In this document: piece after piece, positions 45,887 through 55,040 of the stretch
Position numbering within the stretch: position 1 is the stretch's first letter
Layout of the letters: every line of letters starts with the position of its first letter
Assembly (NCBI RefSeq): GCF_004123195.1
Contig: NZ_SDLI01000001.1
Location: 62,001 to 126,000, forward strand
From: Ammoniphilus sp. CFH 90114
GTDB lineage: Bacteria > Bacillota > Bacilli > Aneurinibacillales > RAOX-1
Length of the DNA stretch: 64,000 nucleotides
Direction of reading: 5' to 3'
The notes under the pieces: generated by a model
Seen by the model: only the letters and a program-made list of their open reading frames with translations
Database searches by the model: none
What the model was told of the DNA's origin: nothing
Translations under genes and position numbers: made by a program

Positions 45887-45915
45887 TTGTCAAAGGATGG
45901 TTGTTCCTCTATAAT
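45887..45915 (+). promoter_or_regulatory. Promoter of pheB-hom-thrC-thrB
   Basis: TTGTCA (45887-45892), 17-bp spacer, TATAAT (45910-45915), directly after the obgE terminator. Confidence 0.8.
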
Positions 45916-45957
45916 GTCCACTATACGAAAACAAATGTTTTTTATCGGAGGACGAGA

Positions 45958-46404
45958 ATGACAAAGCGCGAGGAGAAGTATTATTTAGTCCGTGAAGAGA
46001 TCCTTCCTGAAGCCATTCTTAAGACGGTAGAAGCCAAGCAATTACTAGAGTCAGGAGTTGCGGAAACGGTGCATGAGGCCGTGGAGAAGGTTGGACTAAG
46101 CCGAAGTGCTTACTATAAATATAAGGACGGTATTTTTCCTTTTAATGCCATGATGCGGGAAATGATCATTACGATCTCTCTACAGCTAGAGCACCGCTCC
46201 GGTGTGTTGTCTCGCGTATTATCTTTTGTTGCGGGAAAGGGAGGAAACGTGCTAACCATTAATCAAACGATCCCTTTGCAAGGGATTGCCAATCTAGCGA
46301 TGTCGATTGATACATCAGTATTGAATCTTTCCACAACTGACTTCGTTGAAGAACTCCAGCAATTAGATGGAGTAAGGAAGGCGACCATAGTAGGACGAGG
46401 GTAA
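45958..46404 (+). CDS. pheB: ACT domain protein PheB-like (UPF0735)
   Basis: 148 residues: an N-terminal helix-turn-helix-like segment (SGVAETVHEAVEKVGLSRSAYYKYKDGIFPF in part: VGLSRSAYYKYKDG) and a C-terminal ACT domain (LEHRSGVLSRVLSFVAGKGGN). It probably binds an amino acid and regulates; details unknown. CGGAGG precedes the ATG at 45958; the longer frame upstream lies inside the obgE end and terminator. Confidence 0.92.
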   Translation: MTKREEKYYLVREEILPEAILKTVEAKQLLESGVAETVHEAVEKVGLSRSAYYKYKDGIFPFNAMMREMIITISLQLEHRSGVLSRVLSFVAGKGGNVLTINQTIPLQGIANLAMSIDTSVLNLSTTDFVEELQQLDGVRKATIVGRG

Positions 46405-46431
46405 AAGATAAAAAATTTAGGAGGTACCTCA

Positions 46432-47736
46432 ATGAAAAATCAAGTAGTTAAAGTGGGGCTAATGGGACTTGGAACGGTAGGAACTGGGGTCGTAAGAATT
46501 CTTGAAGGACATAAATTCGACCTTCTAAAACAAACCGGAGTTGAAATTCAAGTTGGAAAAATCCTAGTCAAAAACCCTGCGAAAGAACGCAGTATTTCAA
46601 TTCATGCGGACCAAATGACAGTTGATCCCTATGAGGTTCTTCGTAACCCAGACATTGATATTGTGATTGAAGTGATGGGGGGCATTCACCCAACTAAGGA
46701 TTATATCTTAGAAGCATTGGAGCATGGCAAGCATGTTGTAACAGCGAATAAGGATCTTATGGCACTCCATGGAGCGGAAATTCTTGATAAGGCTGCGGAG
46801 AAGGGCTGTGATGTTTTTTATGAAGCGAGCGTGGCAGGAGGGATTCCAATCTTGCGTGCGTTGGTTGAAGGTTTCTCATCTGATCGAATATTAAAGATGA
46901 TGGGTATCGTCAATGGTACAACTAACTATATTCTGACGAAGATGAGTCAAGATGGGGCGGCCTATGAAGACGTGTTAAAAGAAGCCCAAGAATTAGGCTA
47001 TGCTGAAACCGATCCAACTTCAGATGTTGAAGGACTAGATGCCGCTAGGAAGATGGCTATTTTAAGTACGTTAGGCTTCAGAACAGAATATAGCTTAGAG
47101 GATGTCGATGTAAGAGGAATTTCAAATGTGACAGCAGAAGACATCGCCTATGGTAAAAAGCTTGGTTATCAGATTAAACTCTTAGGAATTGCGAAGCGAG
47201 ATGAGGAATGCATTGAAGTCAGTGTTCAGCCGACCATGATTCATCAGTCCCATCCTTTAGCCTCTGTTAATGGAGTGTTTAATGCTGTATACGTATATGG
47301 GGAAGCGGTGGGAGAAACCATGTTTTATGGACCTGGTGCTGGAGAACTCCCAACAGCAACAGCTGTCACCTCGGACTTAGTTACGGTGGTAAAGAATATG
47401 AAGCTTGGTGTGAATGGCCGTGGTATGGTTGCGCCTTATAAAGAAAAGATCTTAAAGACGCCGGAGCAAATTGAATCGAAGTTTTTCATTCGTCTAATCG
47501 TATCGGATAAACGAGGAGTGTTATCGGAAATTACCACCTTGTTAGCCAACCATGATATCAGTATCGAACAAGTCATTCAGCAGCCTCGCCCAGGGAAGGC
47601 AGAAGCTGAAATTATTATGATTACTCACTTAGCATCTAAGAAGAATATGGACCTTTTACTAGAAGGCTTCCGTACGGTAGAATCTGTATTAGAAGTAAAA
47701 AGCTATTATCGCGTAGAGGGAAGGGAAGAGAACTAA
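46432..47736 (+). CDS. hom: Homoserine dehydrogenase
   Basis: Reduces aspartate semialdehyde to homoserine. 434 residues: Rossmann motif [25 protein letters not shown], catalytic-region [14 protein letters not shown] and [11 protein letters not shown], and a C-terminal ACT domain ([19 protein letters not shown]) for feedback by threonine. AGGAGGT precedes the ATG. Overlaps thrC by one base. Confidence 0.97.
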   Translation: MKNQVVKVGLMGLGTVGTGVVRILEGHKFDLLKQTGVEIQVGKILVKNPAKERSISIHADQMTVDPYEVLRNPDIDIVIEVMGGIHPTKDYILEALEHGKHVVTANKDLMALHGAEILDKAAEKGCDVFYEASVAGGIPILRALVEGFSSDRILKMMGIVNGTTNYILTKMSQDGAAYEDVLKEAQELGYAETDPTSDVEGLDAARKMAILSTLGFRTEYSLEDVDVRGISNVTAEDIAYGKKLGYQIKLLGIAKRDEECIEVSVQPTMIHQSHPLASVNGVFNAVYVYGEAVGETMFYGPGAGELPTATAVTSDLVTVVKNMKLGVNGRGMVAPYKEKILKTPEQIESKFFIRLIVSDKRGVLSEITTLLANHDISIEQVIQQPRPGKAEAEIIMITHLASKKNMDLLLEGFRTVESVLEVKSYYRVEGREEN

Positions 47737-48782
47737 TGCCAGGAATTATAGAGAAATATGCAAAATACCTGCCAGTTACAGATAAGACTCCAAGATTAAC
47801 GTTACATGAAGGCGAAACGCCGTTAATCTATGCTCCTAAATTGTCTGAAGAATTAGGGGTAGAAATTCACTTTAAATTTGAAGGTGTAAATCCTACAGGC
47901 TCTTTTAAAGATCGTGGAATGGTAATGGCAGTGGCCAAAGCTGTGGAAGAAGGAAGTACAACGATCATGTGTGCTTCTACGGGAAATACTTCTGCTGCGG
48001 CGGCGGCTTACGCTGCACGCGCGAACCTGAAGTGTATCGTGCTTATACCGAATAACAATATCGCCCTAGGAAAGCTGGCCCAAGCCGCTGCCTATGGAGC
48101 TCAAATTATTGCGATTGAAGGAAACTTTGATCAGGCATTACAGATTGTAAGAGATATTACCGAAACACAGCCTATTACCCTTGTAAACTCTGTAAATCCA
48201 TATCGCTTGGAGGGACAGAAGACAGCCGCATTCGAGATATGTGATGTACTCGGCAAGGCTCCTGATATTCTCGCTATTCCTGTTGGAAATGCTGGAAATA
48301 TCTCTGCTTATTGGAAAGGGTTTAATGAGTATGCAAAAGAAGGTGTCATTGACCAGCTTCCACGCATGTTTGGCTTCCAGGCAGAAGGGGCTGCTTCCTT
48401 AGTCAAGGGAATGGCCATTGAAAACCCTGAGACGGTGGCTACAGCCATTCGTATTGGTAACCCAGCCAGTCGTGACTTAGCCGTGAAGGCTTTAAGTGAA
48501 TCGGACGGTCATGTAGATTCCGTAACAGATGATGAAATTCTAGCTGCTTATCGCAAATTGGCTCAAACAGAAGGAATCTTCGCAGAACCAGCATCTTGTG
48601 CGTCCCTTGCAGGAATTATCAAGATGAAGCAAATCGGTAAATTAGAGAAAGGGAAACAGGTGGTTTGCGTTTTAACTGGGAATGGTTTGAAGGATCCTAA
48701 CATTGCGCTGAAAACAGTAGGTGTAGAACCTAAGGTGGTAGAAAGTTCCATTGAGTCCGTAATGGAAGTGATACAGGCATGA
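47736..48782 (+). CDS. thrC: Threonine synthase
   Basis: PLP enzyme converting O-phosphohomoserine to threonine. 348 residues, with PLP lysine 58 in [25 protein letters not shown], and the phosphate-cradle PVGNAGNIS. Coupled to hom (TAATG) and thrB (ATGA). Confidence 0.97.
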   Translation: MPGIIEKYAKYLPVTDKTPRLTLHEGETPLIYAPKLSEELGVEIHFKFEGVNPTGSFKDRGMVMAVAKAVEEGSTTIMCASTGNTSAAAAAYAARANLKCIVLIPNNNIALGKLAQAAAYGAQIIAIEGNFDQALQIVRDITETQPITLVNSVNPYRLEGQKTAAFEICDVLGKAPDILAIPVGNAGNISAYWKGFNEYAKEGVIDQLPRMFGFQAEGAASLVKGMAIENPETVATAIRIGNPASRDLAVKALSESDGHVDSVTDDEILAAYRKLAQTEGIFAEPASCASLAGIIKMKQIGKLEKGKQVVCVLTGNGLKDPNIALKTVGVEPKVVESSIESVMEVIQA

Positions 48783-49699
48783 GATGGAAAGTGCAAGTAA
48801 AGGTACCTGCAAGTACGGCAAATCTAGGTCCAGGGTTTGATACCATTGGGATGGCCTTCCAACTCTACACCACCATTAGGATGAGTGTAGTAGATGAGCC
48901 ACAAGTCATTCTGCATGGAGTGGAGCTAGAAGGCCTCCCGACGGATACGTCAAATCTAGTTTATAAAATGGCCGAATTAATATTTCAAAAAGCTCAAATG
49001 GAAATGCCGCCTCTGAAAATTGAGATGAAGAGCGACATTCCATTGACTCGAGGATTAGGAAGCAGTGCGGCAGCTATCATAGGAGGATTGGTTGCGGCTA
49101 ATTATTTAGCTGGTAACCCTTTTACAGAAGAGGACATCTTCCTTATCGCAACGGAATTGGAAGGCCACCCCGATAATGTAGGGGCCTCCTTGTTTGGAGG
49201 AATTGTCATCGCGGTCATGGAAGAAGGAAGAGTTCCTTATATTAAAGTGGACCCACAACCTGATCTGAGAGCGTTGGCCGTGATTCCCGATTTTATGCTG
49301 TCAACAGAGAAAGCACGAGGGGTTCTTCCAGACACATACAGCCGCAAGGATGCCGTTCATAGTTTAAGTCACGCTAGTCTGCTAGCTGCAGCTCTCGCCA
49401 CTGGCAAGTATGAGATGCTTGTTTATGCTATGAAAGACCGTCTGCATCAACCATATCGCATGGGTCTGGTGCCTGGGATGAACACCATGCTTGAACAAGC
49501 GGAGAACTATGGAGCACTAGGTACTGCATTAAGCGGCGCGGGACCTACTGTGATCTCTTTGGTACAAGGAGAGACAGCAGAACTTGAAAATTTCTTTCGA
49601 GATACCTTATCTCAGCACGGAATAACCTCAAGAACATTGAGTTTGATACCTGATGCTGCTGGAGTACAAATTTCTGAAGATATTGACACTCCCTTTTAA
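48779..49699 (+). CDS. thrB: Homoserine kinase
   Basis: GHMP kinase supplying ThrC. 306 residues: N-terminal [22 protein letters not shown]-loop [15 protein letters not shown], and C-terminal [17 protein letters not shown]. Last gene of hom-thrC-thrB. Confidence 0.97.
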   Translation: MRWKVQVKVPASTANLGPGFDTIGMAFQLYTTIRMSVVDEPQVILHGVELEGLPTDTSNLVYKMAELIFQKAQMEMPPLKIEMKSDIPLTRGLGSSAAAIIGGLVAANYLAGNPFTEEDIFLIATELEGHPDNVGASLFGGIVIAVMEEGRVPYIKVDPQPDLRALAVIPDFMLSTEKARGVLPDTYSRKDAVHSLSHASLLAAALATGKYEMLVYAMKDRLHQPYRMGLVPGMNTMLEQAENYGALGTALSGAGPTVISLVQGETAELENFFRDTLSQHGITSRTLSLIPDAAGVQISEDIDTPF

Positions 49700-49741
49700 A
49701 GCAGGTAGATTTATTCTTAAAACAATCGAGGTGCTTTAAAA
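49694..49741 (+). promoter_or_regulatory. Inverted repeat overlapping the pheA ribosome binding site
   Basis: TTTTAAAGCA (49694-49703) and TGCTTTAAAA (49732-49741) are perfect 10-bp arms with a 28-nt loop that contains GAGG of the pheA site (GAGGTG, 49728-49733). Could act in translation control or as a weak structure between thrB and pheA; the left arm includes the thrB stop. Confidence 0.45.
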
Positions 49742-49743
49742 AG

Positions 49744-50604
49744 ATGGAGAGAAAGATTGCTTTTTTAGGCCCATACGGCACATTTACAGAAGAAGCCGCA
49801 CGCTTCTTTTTTGAAGGACAGGATGTATCCTTTGTTCCATTCGCGACGATACCTGATGTATTGGATGCACTTGATCAAGGAAAAACCCAGTTTGCCGTCG
49901 TTCCTATCGAGAACTCTATCGAGGGGACGGTCAATCTTACCATGGACTGGTTGATTCATCATATGGATGTCCCCATCCGTGGAGAATTAGCTTATCCGAT
50001 TTCCCAGCATTTAATGGCAGCACCCGGTACGGAGCTTAAAAATGTAAAAAAGGTATTTTCGCACCCTCAGGCTGTAGCTCAATCTCGGTTATTTTTACGT
50101 AAGCATCTTCCTGATGTGGAAGTTGAATATATGAAGAGTACTGCAGACGCCGTGAAATGGGTGGCAGAACATCCGAGTGAACCCTGGGCGGCTATCGGAA
50201 ATAGACTTTCAAAGGAAATTTATCCTGTCGTGTTTCTGCATGAATCAATACAAGACCACGACAATAACTATACTCGGTTCTTGGTCGTGAGCTCCTCTGC
50301 TGTTCAGTTTAAAGAAAGTGAAAAGGAGAAGACCACGATTTTGGTCACCCTGCCATCAGACTTTCCTGGTGCCCTATATCAGGTGTTAGCTGCTTTTGCA
50401 TGGCGGAAAATTAATTTATCAAGAATTGAATCTCGTCCGACGAAGACTGGTCTAGGAAATTATCATTTTATTATTGATATTGAGCAGAAAATGGACGAAA
50501 TCTTGCTTCCTGGTGCGTTTGCAGAGCTTGAAGCTTTAGGTTGTCAAATCCGAAAGATGGGGTCTTATCCATGCTTTATGAAGCAAATAAAGGTTAATTC
50601 ATAA
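49744..50604 (+). CDS. pheA: Prephenate dehydratase
   Basis: Makes phenylpyruvate. 286 residues: PDT domain starting FLGPYGTFTEEAA, with NSIEGTVN and the catalytic motif NYTRFLVVS, followed by a regulatory ACT domain with the phenylalanine-binding ESRPTKTGLGNYHFIID (in part ESRPTK). Single-function, not fused to chorismate mutase, as usual in Bacillales. Confidence 0.97.
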   Translation: MERKIAFLGPYGTFTEEAARFFFEGQDVSFVPFATIPDVLDALDQGKTQFAVVPIENSIEGTVNLTMDWLIHHMDVPIRGELAYPISQHLMAAPGTELKNVKKVFSHPQAVAQSRLFLRKHLPDVEVEYMKSTADAVKWVAEHPSEPWAAIGNRLSKEIYPVVFLHESIQDHDNNYTRFLVVSSSAVQFKESEKEKTTILVTLPSDFPGALYQVLAAFAWRKINLSRIESRPTKTGLGNYHFIIDIEQKMDEILLPGAFAELEALGCQIRKMGSYPCFMKQIKVNS

Positions 50605-50609
50605 AGTTG

Positions 50610-50638
50610 TTGACTTTCTTATGAGGTAATTCTACAAT
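50610..50638 (+). promoter_or_regulatory. Promoter upstream of ilvE
   Basis: TTGACT (50610-50615), 17-bp spacer, TACAAT (50633-50638), giving a leader of about 145 bases before ilvE. Confidence 0.75.
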
Positions 50639-50644
50639 TATCAT

Positions 50645-50790
50645 AAATTCAGAAAATTAAAGGTTATTCTCGTTGGTGCGGGGAAGCCTCTAATTTGAGA
50701 ATTCCTCTTCAAGAGGGTTTTCTTCTGACTATTTATACATGCTTTTCATTTGTTGCAAAATTTTTTGACCCAAATGTGGAGGTGCTCGAT
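50645..50790 (+). promoter_or_regulatory. ilvE leader with terminator-like hairpin (candidate attenuator)
   Basis: CCTCT-tca-AGAGG followed by GTTTTCTTCT (about 50703-50725) resembles an intrinsic terminator. A second upstream CCTCT (near 50690) could pair with the same AGAGG, giving alternative folds. A short frame TTG GTG CGG GGA AGC CTC stop (MVRGSL) lies in front, preceded by AAAGG. No T-box landmarks were seen. Confidence 0.35.
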
Positions 50791-51690
50791 TTGGAGCGTT
50801 GGATCTATTTAAATGGCGAATATGTAAGAAAAGAGGATGCTGTGATCTCTGTGTTTGATCATGGTTTCTTATACGGAGATGGAATATTTGAAGGGATTCG
50901 TGTATATAACGGAAATATCTTCAAGTGCGAAGAGCACATTGATCGTTTGTACGAGTCTGCTAAGTCCATTATGCTAGAGATCGGAATGACCAAAGAAGAA
51001 ATGACAGAGGCTATGGCCGAAACCATCCGCAGAAATGGAATGAAGGATGCGTATATTCGCCTGGTTGTTTCTCGTGGATATGGCGACTTGGGACTAGACC
51101 CTCGTAAATGTCCAAAACCAAGCATTATTATTATTGTGGAGAAGCTAGCCTTATTCCCTAAGGAACACTATGAGACTGGAATTCGTATTATTACCGTTGC
51201 GACCCGTCGTAACGTTCCTGATGCGCTAAATCCTAAGATTAAGTCCTTAAACTATTTAAATAACGTTCTAGTGAAGATCGAAGCCAACCAAGCAGGTGTA
51301 AGTGAAGCCCTTATGCTTAATGCTCAGGGTTACGTATGTGAAGGTTCAGGCGATAACATTTTTATCATTCGAAAGAATGTAATCTATACGCCACCTAGCT
51401 ATCTTGGTGCATTAGAAGGTATTACACGTAATGCCATTATTGACCTAGCACTTGAAGCTGGCTATACCGTAAAAGAAGAACCGTTTACTAGACATGATGT
51501 CTACATTGCTGACGAAGTCTTCTTAACCGGAACAGCTGCTGAAGTTATTGCTGTTTATGAAGTTGACGGGCGTACGATTGGGGATGGACGTCCAGGTCCA
51601 GTAACTAATACCTTATTAGAGAAATTCCGCCGTGTAGTTGAAGTGGACGGTTATCAGGTTTTTAACGAAGAAGCTACACAAAAAGCATAG
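50791..51690 (+). CDS. ilvE: Branched-chain amino acid aminotransferase
   Basis: Class IV PLP aminotransferase, 299 residues. PLP lysine 151 in PKIKSLNYLNNVL; VFDHGFLYGDGIFEGIR and GSGDNIFI are typical. D-amino acid aminotransferase and ADC lyase share the fold, but length and motifs favour IlvE. The TTG at 50791 follows GGAGGTG; the longer upstream frame runs through the leader. Confidence 0.93.
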   Translation: MERWIYLNGEYVRKEDAVISVFDHGFLYGDGIFEGIRVYNGNIFKCEEHIDRLYESAKSIMLEIGMTKEEMTEAMAETIRRNGMKDAYIRLVVSRGYGDLGLDPRKCPKPSIIIIVEKLALFPKEHYETGIRIITVATRRNVPDALNPKIKSLNYLNNVLVKIEANQAGVSEALMLNAQGYVCEGSGDNIFIIRKNVIYTPPSYLGALEGITRNAIIDLALEAGYTVKEEPFTRHDVYIADEVFLTGTAAEVIAVYEVDGRTIGDGRPGPVTNTLLEKFRRVVEVDGYQVFNEEATQKA

Positions 51691-51705
51691 GATACACATG
51701 ATGAG

Positions 51706-51731
51706 AAGAGACCATTTGGGTCTCTTTTTCT
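51706..51731 (+). terminator. Terminator after ilvE
   Basis: AAGAGACC (51706-51713) pairs with GGTCTCTT (51719-51726), 5-nt loop, T-run. Confidence 0.9.
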
Positions 51732-51811
51732 TTTTTTCTGGATTTTTATGAGCAATCTGCCTATCTTACGCATATGATGTATTGACTTTTGGAAAGAGGA
51801 GGGTCTTAGCG

Positions 51812-53035
51812 TTGAAAATTCACATCGTTAAAAGAGGAGAAACATTAGAGAAAATCGCTAAGAAATATAACGTCAGTACAGACCAGTTGAAAGAGGCCAA
51901 TGGCCACATTAAGGATGTAGAAAAAATTGTCGCAGGTAACAAGGTGAAAATTCCTACAGCTAGTGTTCCGCTTAAATCCAAGGAGGCACTTCCAGTTTCT
52001 GACCGGATGGAGCTTCAACCGCCAACACCGCCAGTACTTAGTGAGCAAGTTCAGCCGATGCCTGATATGACACCTATGCCTCAGGCACCTGTTATGCCTG
52101 CTTATGATCTGCCGCCACAGCAACCACTACCATCCCCAGAGATGGCGCCAACTCCGTATCCAACAGCTATGCCTTATGCCATGCAACCGAGTATGATGCC
52201 CATGCCAAATATGATGCCACAGCCAACTATGCCTATGATGCATTCTCCTTGTCCTCCATGTCATGAGAATGCTATGGTTTCACCATACGGAGTAAGTCCT
52301 ATGATGGCTCCTACTATGCCGTATGGCCATGGAATGCCATATGCAGAACCGAATGCACCCATCGCACCTTATCATCAACCCAATGCGCCGTTAAGTCCAG
52401 TGGCAGAAGGGGCGAAAGGTTTACCTGTAGGTGAATCTAGCTCGTTATCTTCAGCTATGGCACCTTGGGCGCAACCGAATATGATGCCGCAGGCTGTATC
52501 GCCATATGCCGCACCGAATATGATGCCGCAGGCTGTATTGCCATACGCGCAACCAAATATGATGCCGCAGGCTGTATCGCCATATGCCACACCGAATATG
52601 ATGCCAGAGGCTGTATCGCCATATGCGACACCGAATATGATGCCGCAGGCTGTATCGCCATATGCGACACCGAATATGATGCCGCAGGCAGTATTGCCAT
52701 ATGCGACACCGAATATGATGCCAGAGGCTGTATCGCCATATGCGACACCGAATATGATGCCGCAGGCAGTATCGCCATATGCTGCACCAAATATGATGCC
52801 AGAAGCTGTATCGCCATATGCCGCACCGAATATGATGCCAGAAGCCGTATCGCCATATGCCGCACCAAATATGATGCCAGAAGCTGTGTCTCCTTTTGGG
52901 CAGCCACACATGATGCCTCCAACCTATCCGCCGCACATGCAAATGCCTAATATGTATATGCAAGCTCCTGCAGCCCCAGGGATGAGAGGACCATGGGAAG
53001 AGGAAGATCAAAATAATCTGCCTAAAGAAGACTAA
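51812..53035 (+). CDS. safA: Spore coat protein SafA-like (LysM, PNMMP repeats)
   Basis: 407 residues. N-terminal LysM (about 2-46, KIHIVKRGETLEKIAKKYNV...GNKVKIP) that should bind spore cortex, then a Pro/Met-rich region, a short SPCPPCHE cysteine patch, and a block of twelve 13-residue repeats of the form SPYAxPNMMPxAV (bases 52460-52927). SafA guides inner coat assembly and binds SpoVID, also encoded in this window. The TTG at 51812 follows AAGAGGAGGG; the longer frame starting at 51782 precedes that site. Confidence 0.9.
   Translation: MKIHIVKRGETLEKIAKKYNVSTDQLKEANGHIKDVEKIVAGNKVKIPTASVPLKSKEALPVSDRMELQPPTPPVLSEQVQPMPDMTPMPQAPVMPAYDLPPQQPLPSPEMAPTPYPTAMPYAMQPSMMPMPNMMPQPTMPMMHSPCPPCHENAMVSPYGVSPMMAPTMPYGHGMPYAEPNAPIAPYHQPNAPLSPVAEGAKGLPVGESSSLSSAMAPWAQPNMMPQAVSPYAAPNMMPQAVLPYAQPNMMPQAVSPYATPNMMPEAVSPYATPNMMPQAVSPYATPNMMPQAVLPYATPNMMPEAVSPYATPNMMPQAVSPYAAPNMMPEAVSPYAAPNMMPEAVSPYAAPNMMPEAVSPFGQPHMMPPTYPPHMQMPNMYMQAPAAPGMRGPWEEEDQNNLPKED
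52460..52927 (+). repeat. Twelve tandem 39-bp repeats inside safA
   Basis: Each 39-bp unit encodes 13 residues around PNMMP. Units 1-11 keep PNMMP; the twelfth is PHMMPPTY. Units differ mainly at three sites (first residue S/L/A, fifth A/T/Q, eleventh Q/E) and adjacent units are nearly identical in DNA, indicating recent expansion. Confidence 0.95.
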
Positions 53036-53043
53036 TAAATCAT

Positions 53044-53080
53044 AGGGGCTACCACGAAGGTGGCCCCTTCTTTTCTTTTT
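53044..53080 (+). terminator. Terminator after safA
   Basis: AGGGGCTACC (53044-53053) pairs with GGTGGCCCCT (53059-53068) with one mismatch, then T-rich tract. Confidence 0.88.
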
Positions 53081-53123
53081 ATACTTGTGAGCGTATCCTA
53101 CCAGTACCTAAGGAGCTGGGAAT

Positions 53124-54143
53124 ATGGAGTTTGAATGGATTCAATTAGTACAGCAGGAGTGGAGCTGTCAGGTAAGGTCTGTTAAGGGAAAGAGGAAAGC
53201 TTATTTACTAGAGACAAACAGGGGGCCAATGTTCGTAAAAAGCTATTCTTCCGTTCAAAAAGCAGAGTGGGTCGTTTCATTGTCCGAGCAATTAATAAGA
53301 AAAGGCTTTTCACAAACGCTCGAATACATCTATACTTCAGGTGGATTTCCTTATCTTCCGTATAAAGGAAGGTATTATGTAGCCATTAAACCGATAAAGG
53401 GTAGGGATGCACGATACAGCAACCAAAGTGATGTACTAGAAACCGTTCGCTGCCTTGGAGAATTTCATCGTCACGCTAGAAACATCAAGGGTGGCCCCAT
53501 GGTTCGGAGCACATCTGCGCCTCTCATTGATAAATGGGAGGATCGATACAACCGGTTTGAAAAGATTATTGCTCGCTTGAAAAAAGGACAATATATGGGT
53601 GGTTTAGAAAAAAAGATCATCCGATTTTCCCCTTTTATTCTGAGTGAAGCGAAGACCGTTATAGACATTGCCCGCCGCTCCCCTATAGACAAGGAATACC
53701 AATTAGCTCTACAAGAACAACGCGTATCTCATCGAGACTTGGCAAGCCATAACTTCATCCTTGGTCAACAGGCTTACTTGATTGACTATGACACCGCTAT
53801 GTATGATACCCAACTGGTAGATGTAATTCAGATGGTTAATCGAACTTTAGATGAACAGGCATGGGATTTTGATCTGTTTGCAGGGATGATGGATGAGTAC
53901 CAGAAGGCCGCTCCTATGACTGAGGCTCAAGCTGCTTTAACCTATCTCCTTGTTCGCTATCCTGACAACTTCATGAGGGAAGTTCTTGGGCTCTATGAGG
54001 GAAAACTACACCCTGTTCCCAAAAAGATTGAGAGCTATTTAACGATGATTATTCGAAATTGGCAAGAGAGAGCTAGGTTCTTCCAAGGCTTTCGCCATTT
54101 TTTCTATGAGGAAGCTTATAGAGATTCAACGATTGTGGTATGA
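53124..54143 (+). CDS. yutH: CotS-family kinase-like spore coat protein (YutH-like)
   Basis: 339 residues. It retains kinase-type motifs: catalytic loop VSHRDLASHNFIL (HxDxxxxN) and metal-site YLIDYDTA, unlike ysxE at 17865. In B. subtilis this family includes spore coat kinases and kinase-like proteins. It lies between safA and nadE. AAGGAGCTGGGAAT precedes the ATG. Confidence 0.85.
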   Translation: MEFEWIQLVQQEWSCQVRSVKGKRKAYLLETNRGPMFVKSYSSVQKAEWVVSLSEQLIRKGFSQTLEYIYTSGGFPYLPYKGRYYVAIKPIKGRDARYSNQSDVLETVRCLGEFHRHARNIKGGPMVRSTSAPLIDKWEDRYNRFEKIIARLKKGQYMGGLEKKIIRFSPFILSEAKTVIDIARRSPIDKEYQLALQEQRVSHRDLASHNFILGQQAYLIDYDTAMYDTQLVDVIQMVNRTLDEQAWDFDLFAGMMDEYQKAAPMTEAQAALTYLLVRYPDNFMREVLGLYEGKLHPVPKKIESYLTMIIRNWQERARFFQGFRHFFYEEAYRDSTIVV

Positions 54144-54174
54144 TGAGAAAAATATGGGATAGTGGAGGGAAATC

Positions 54175-54924
54175 ATGAGAACGATCGCAGAAAAAATCGA
54201 ACTAACGGTTCAATGGCTGCGGGAACAAGTAGGAAACGCAAAGGTATCTGGTTTGGTTGTAGGTGTGAGTGGAGGAATTGATAGTGCTGTCGTAGCCGGA
54301 CTAATCAAGAGAGCCTTTCCTAATCAATCCCTTGGAGTTATCATGCCATGCTCTTCCAATCCTCGGGACCGGGAGGATGCTCTACGGGTAGTTCATGCCT
54401 TTGGACTTGAACATATTGAGATCGAATTAACGGAACCTCACGGAATCCTTCTTCATGCTGTGAACGAAGAACTCAAAGCAAGGAACGCCTTCCGAGAAGA
54501 AGCCAGCAAGTTAAATGACGGAAACCTTCGAGCTAGGCTAAGAATGAGCACGTTGTATGCTATCGCAGGTCATTACCGTTATTTAGTTGTGGGAACAGAC
54601 AATGCTGCCGAGGTGTATACGGGATACTTCACGAAGTATGGGGATGGAGGAGTAGACCTGTTACCTATTACCCATCTGAAGAAATCGGAAGTGTATGAAT
54701 GGGCAAAGGTTTTAGGCGTACCCCAAGAGGTACTAGATCGTCCACCGAGTGCTGGTCTCTGGGAGAATCAGACGGATGAAGAAGAGATGGGGACAACCTA
54801 CGATATGATTGATGCCCACTTAGACGGTCGCGAAATTCCAGATAAGGACAAGGAAATTATCGAACGGCTCCATCGTATCTCAGAACATAAAAGAAACATG
54901 CCACCAACACCACCGAAATTTTGA
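54175..54924 (+). CDS. nadE: Ammonia-dependent NAD+ synthetase
   Basis: Last step of NAD synthesis. 249 residues, without a glutaminase domain. PP-loop VSGGIDSAVVAGL (32-37 = SGGIDS), GTDNAAEVYTGYFTKYGDGGVDLLPI region (in part GTDNAAEVYTGYFTKYGDG), and DRPPSAGLWENQTDEEEMG. Similar to the short class in archaea and Brevibacillus-type bacteria rather than the 270-residue B. subtilis form. Confidence 0.95.
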   Translation: MRTIAEKIELTVQWLREQVGNAKVSGLVVGVSGGIDSAVVAGLIKRAFPNQSLGVIMPCSSNPRDREDALRVVHAFGLEHIEIELTEPHGILLHAVNEELKARNAFREEASKLNDGNLRARLRMSTLYAIAGHYRYLVVGTDNAAEVYTGYFTKYGDGGVDLLPITHLKKSEVYEWAKVLGVPQEVLDRPPSAGLWENQTDEEEMGTTYDMIDAHLDGREIPDKDKEIIERLHRISEHKRNMPPTPPKF

Positions 54925-54953
54925 ACGTATAATTTATAGGAAATAAGGTATAG

Positions 54954-55035
54954 CCCCTTCTTTTGTTGGAAAGGATGGAATAGTAAGAAAAAGCTTTGAA
55001 ACTAAAGCTGCTTTCCAGTAAAACAAAAGAAGGGG
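54954..55035 (+). promoter_or_regulatory. Long inverted repeat occluding the bofC ribosome binding site
   Basis: CCCCTTCTTTTGTT (54954-54967) is the exact complement of AACAAAAGAAGGGG (55022-55035); GGAAAG (54968-54973) also pairs with CTTTCC (55011-55016) after a 5-nt bulge. The loop holds a second hairpin AGCTTT/AAAGCT (54992-54997 and 55004-55009). The right arm includes the AAGGGG ribosome binding site of bofC. Confidence 0.75.
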
Positions 55036-55040
55036 TCTTT

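Noticed and set aside
52375-53011. Several long open frames on both strands across the safA repeats
   Set aside because: A 39-bp period is a multiple of three, so a stop-free unit stays open in every frame that lacks a stop. The plus frame with LysM and a ribosome binding site is the real gene.
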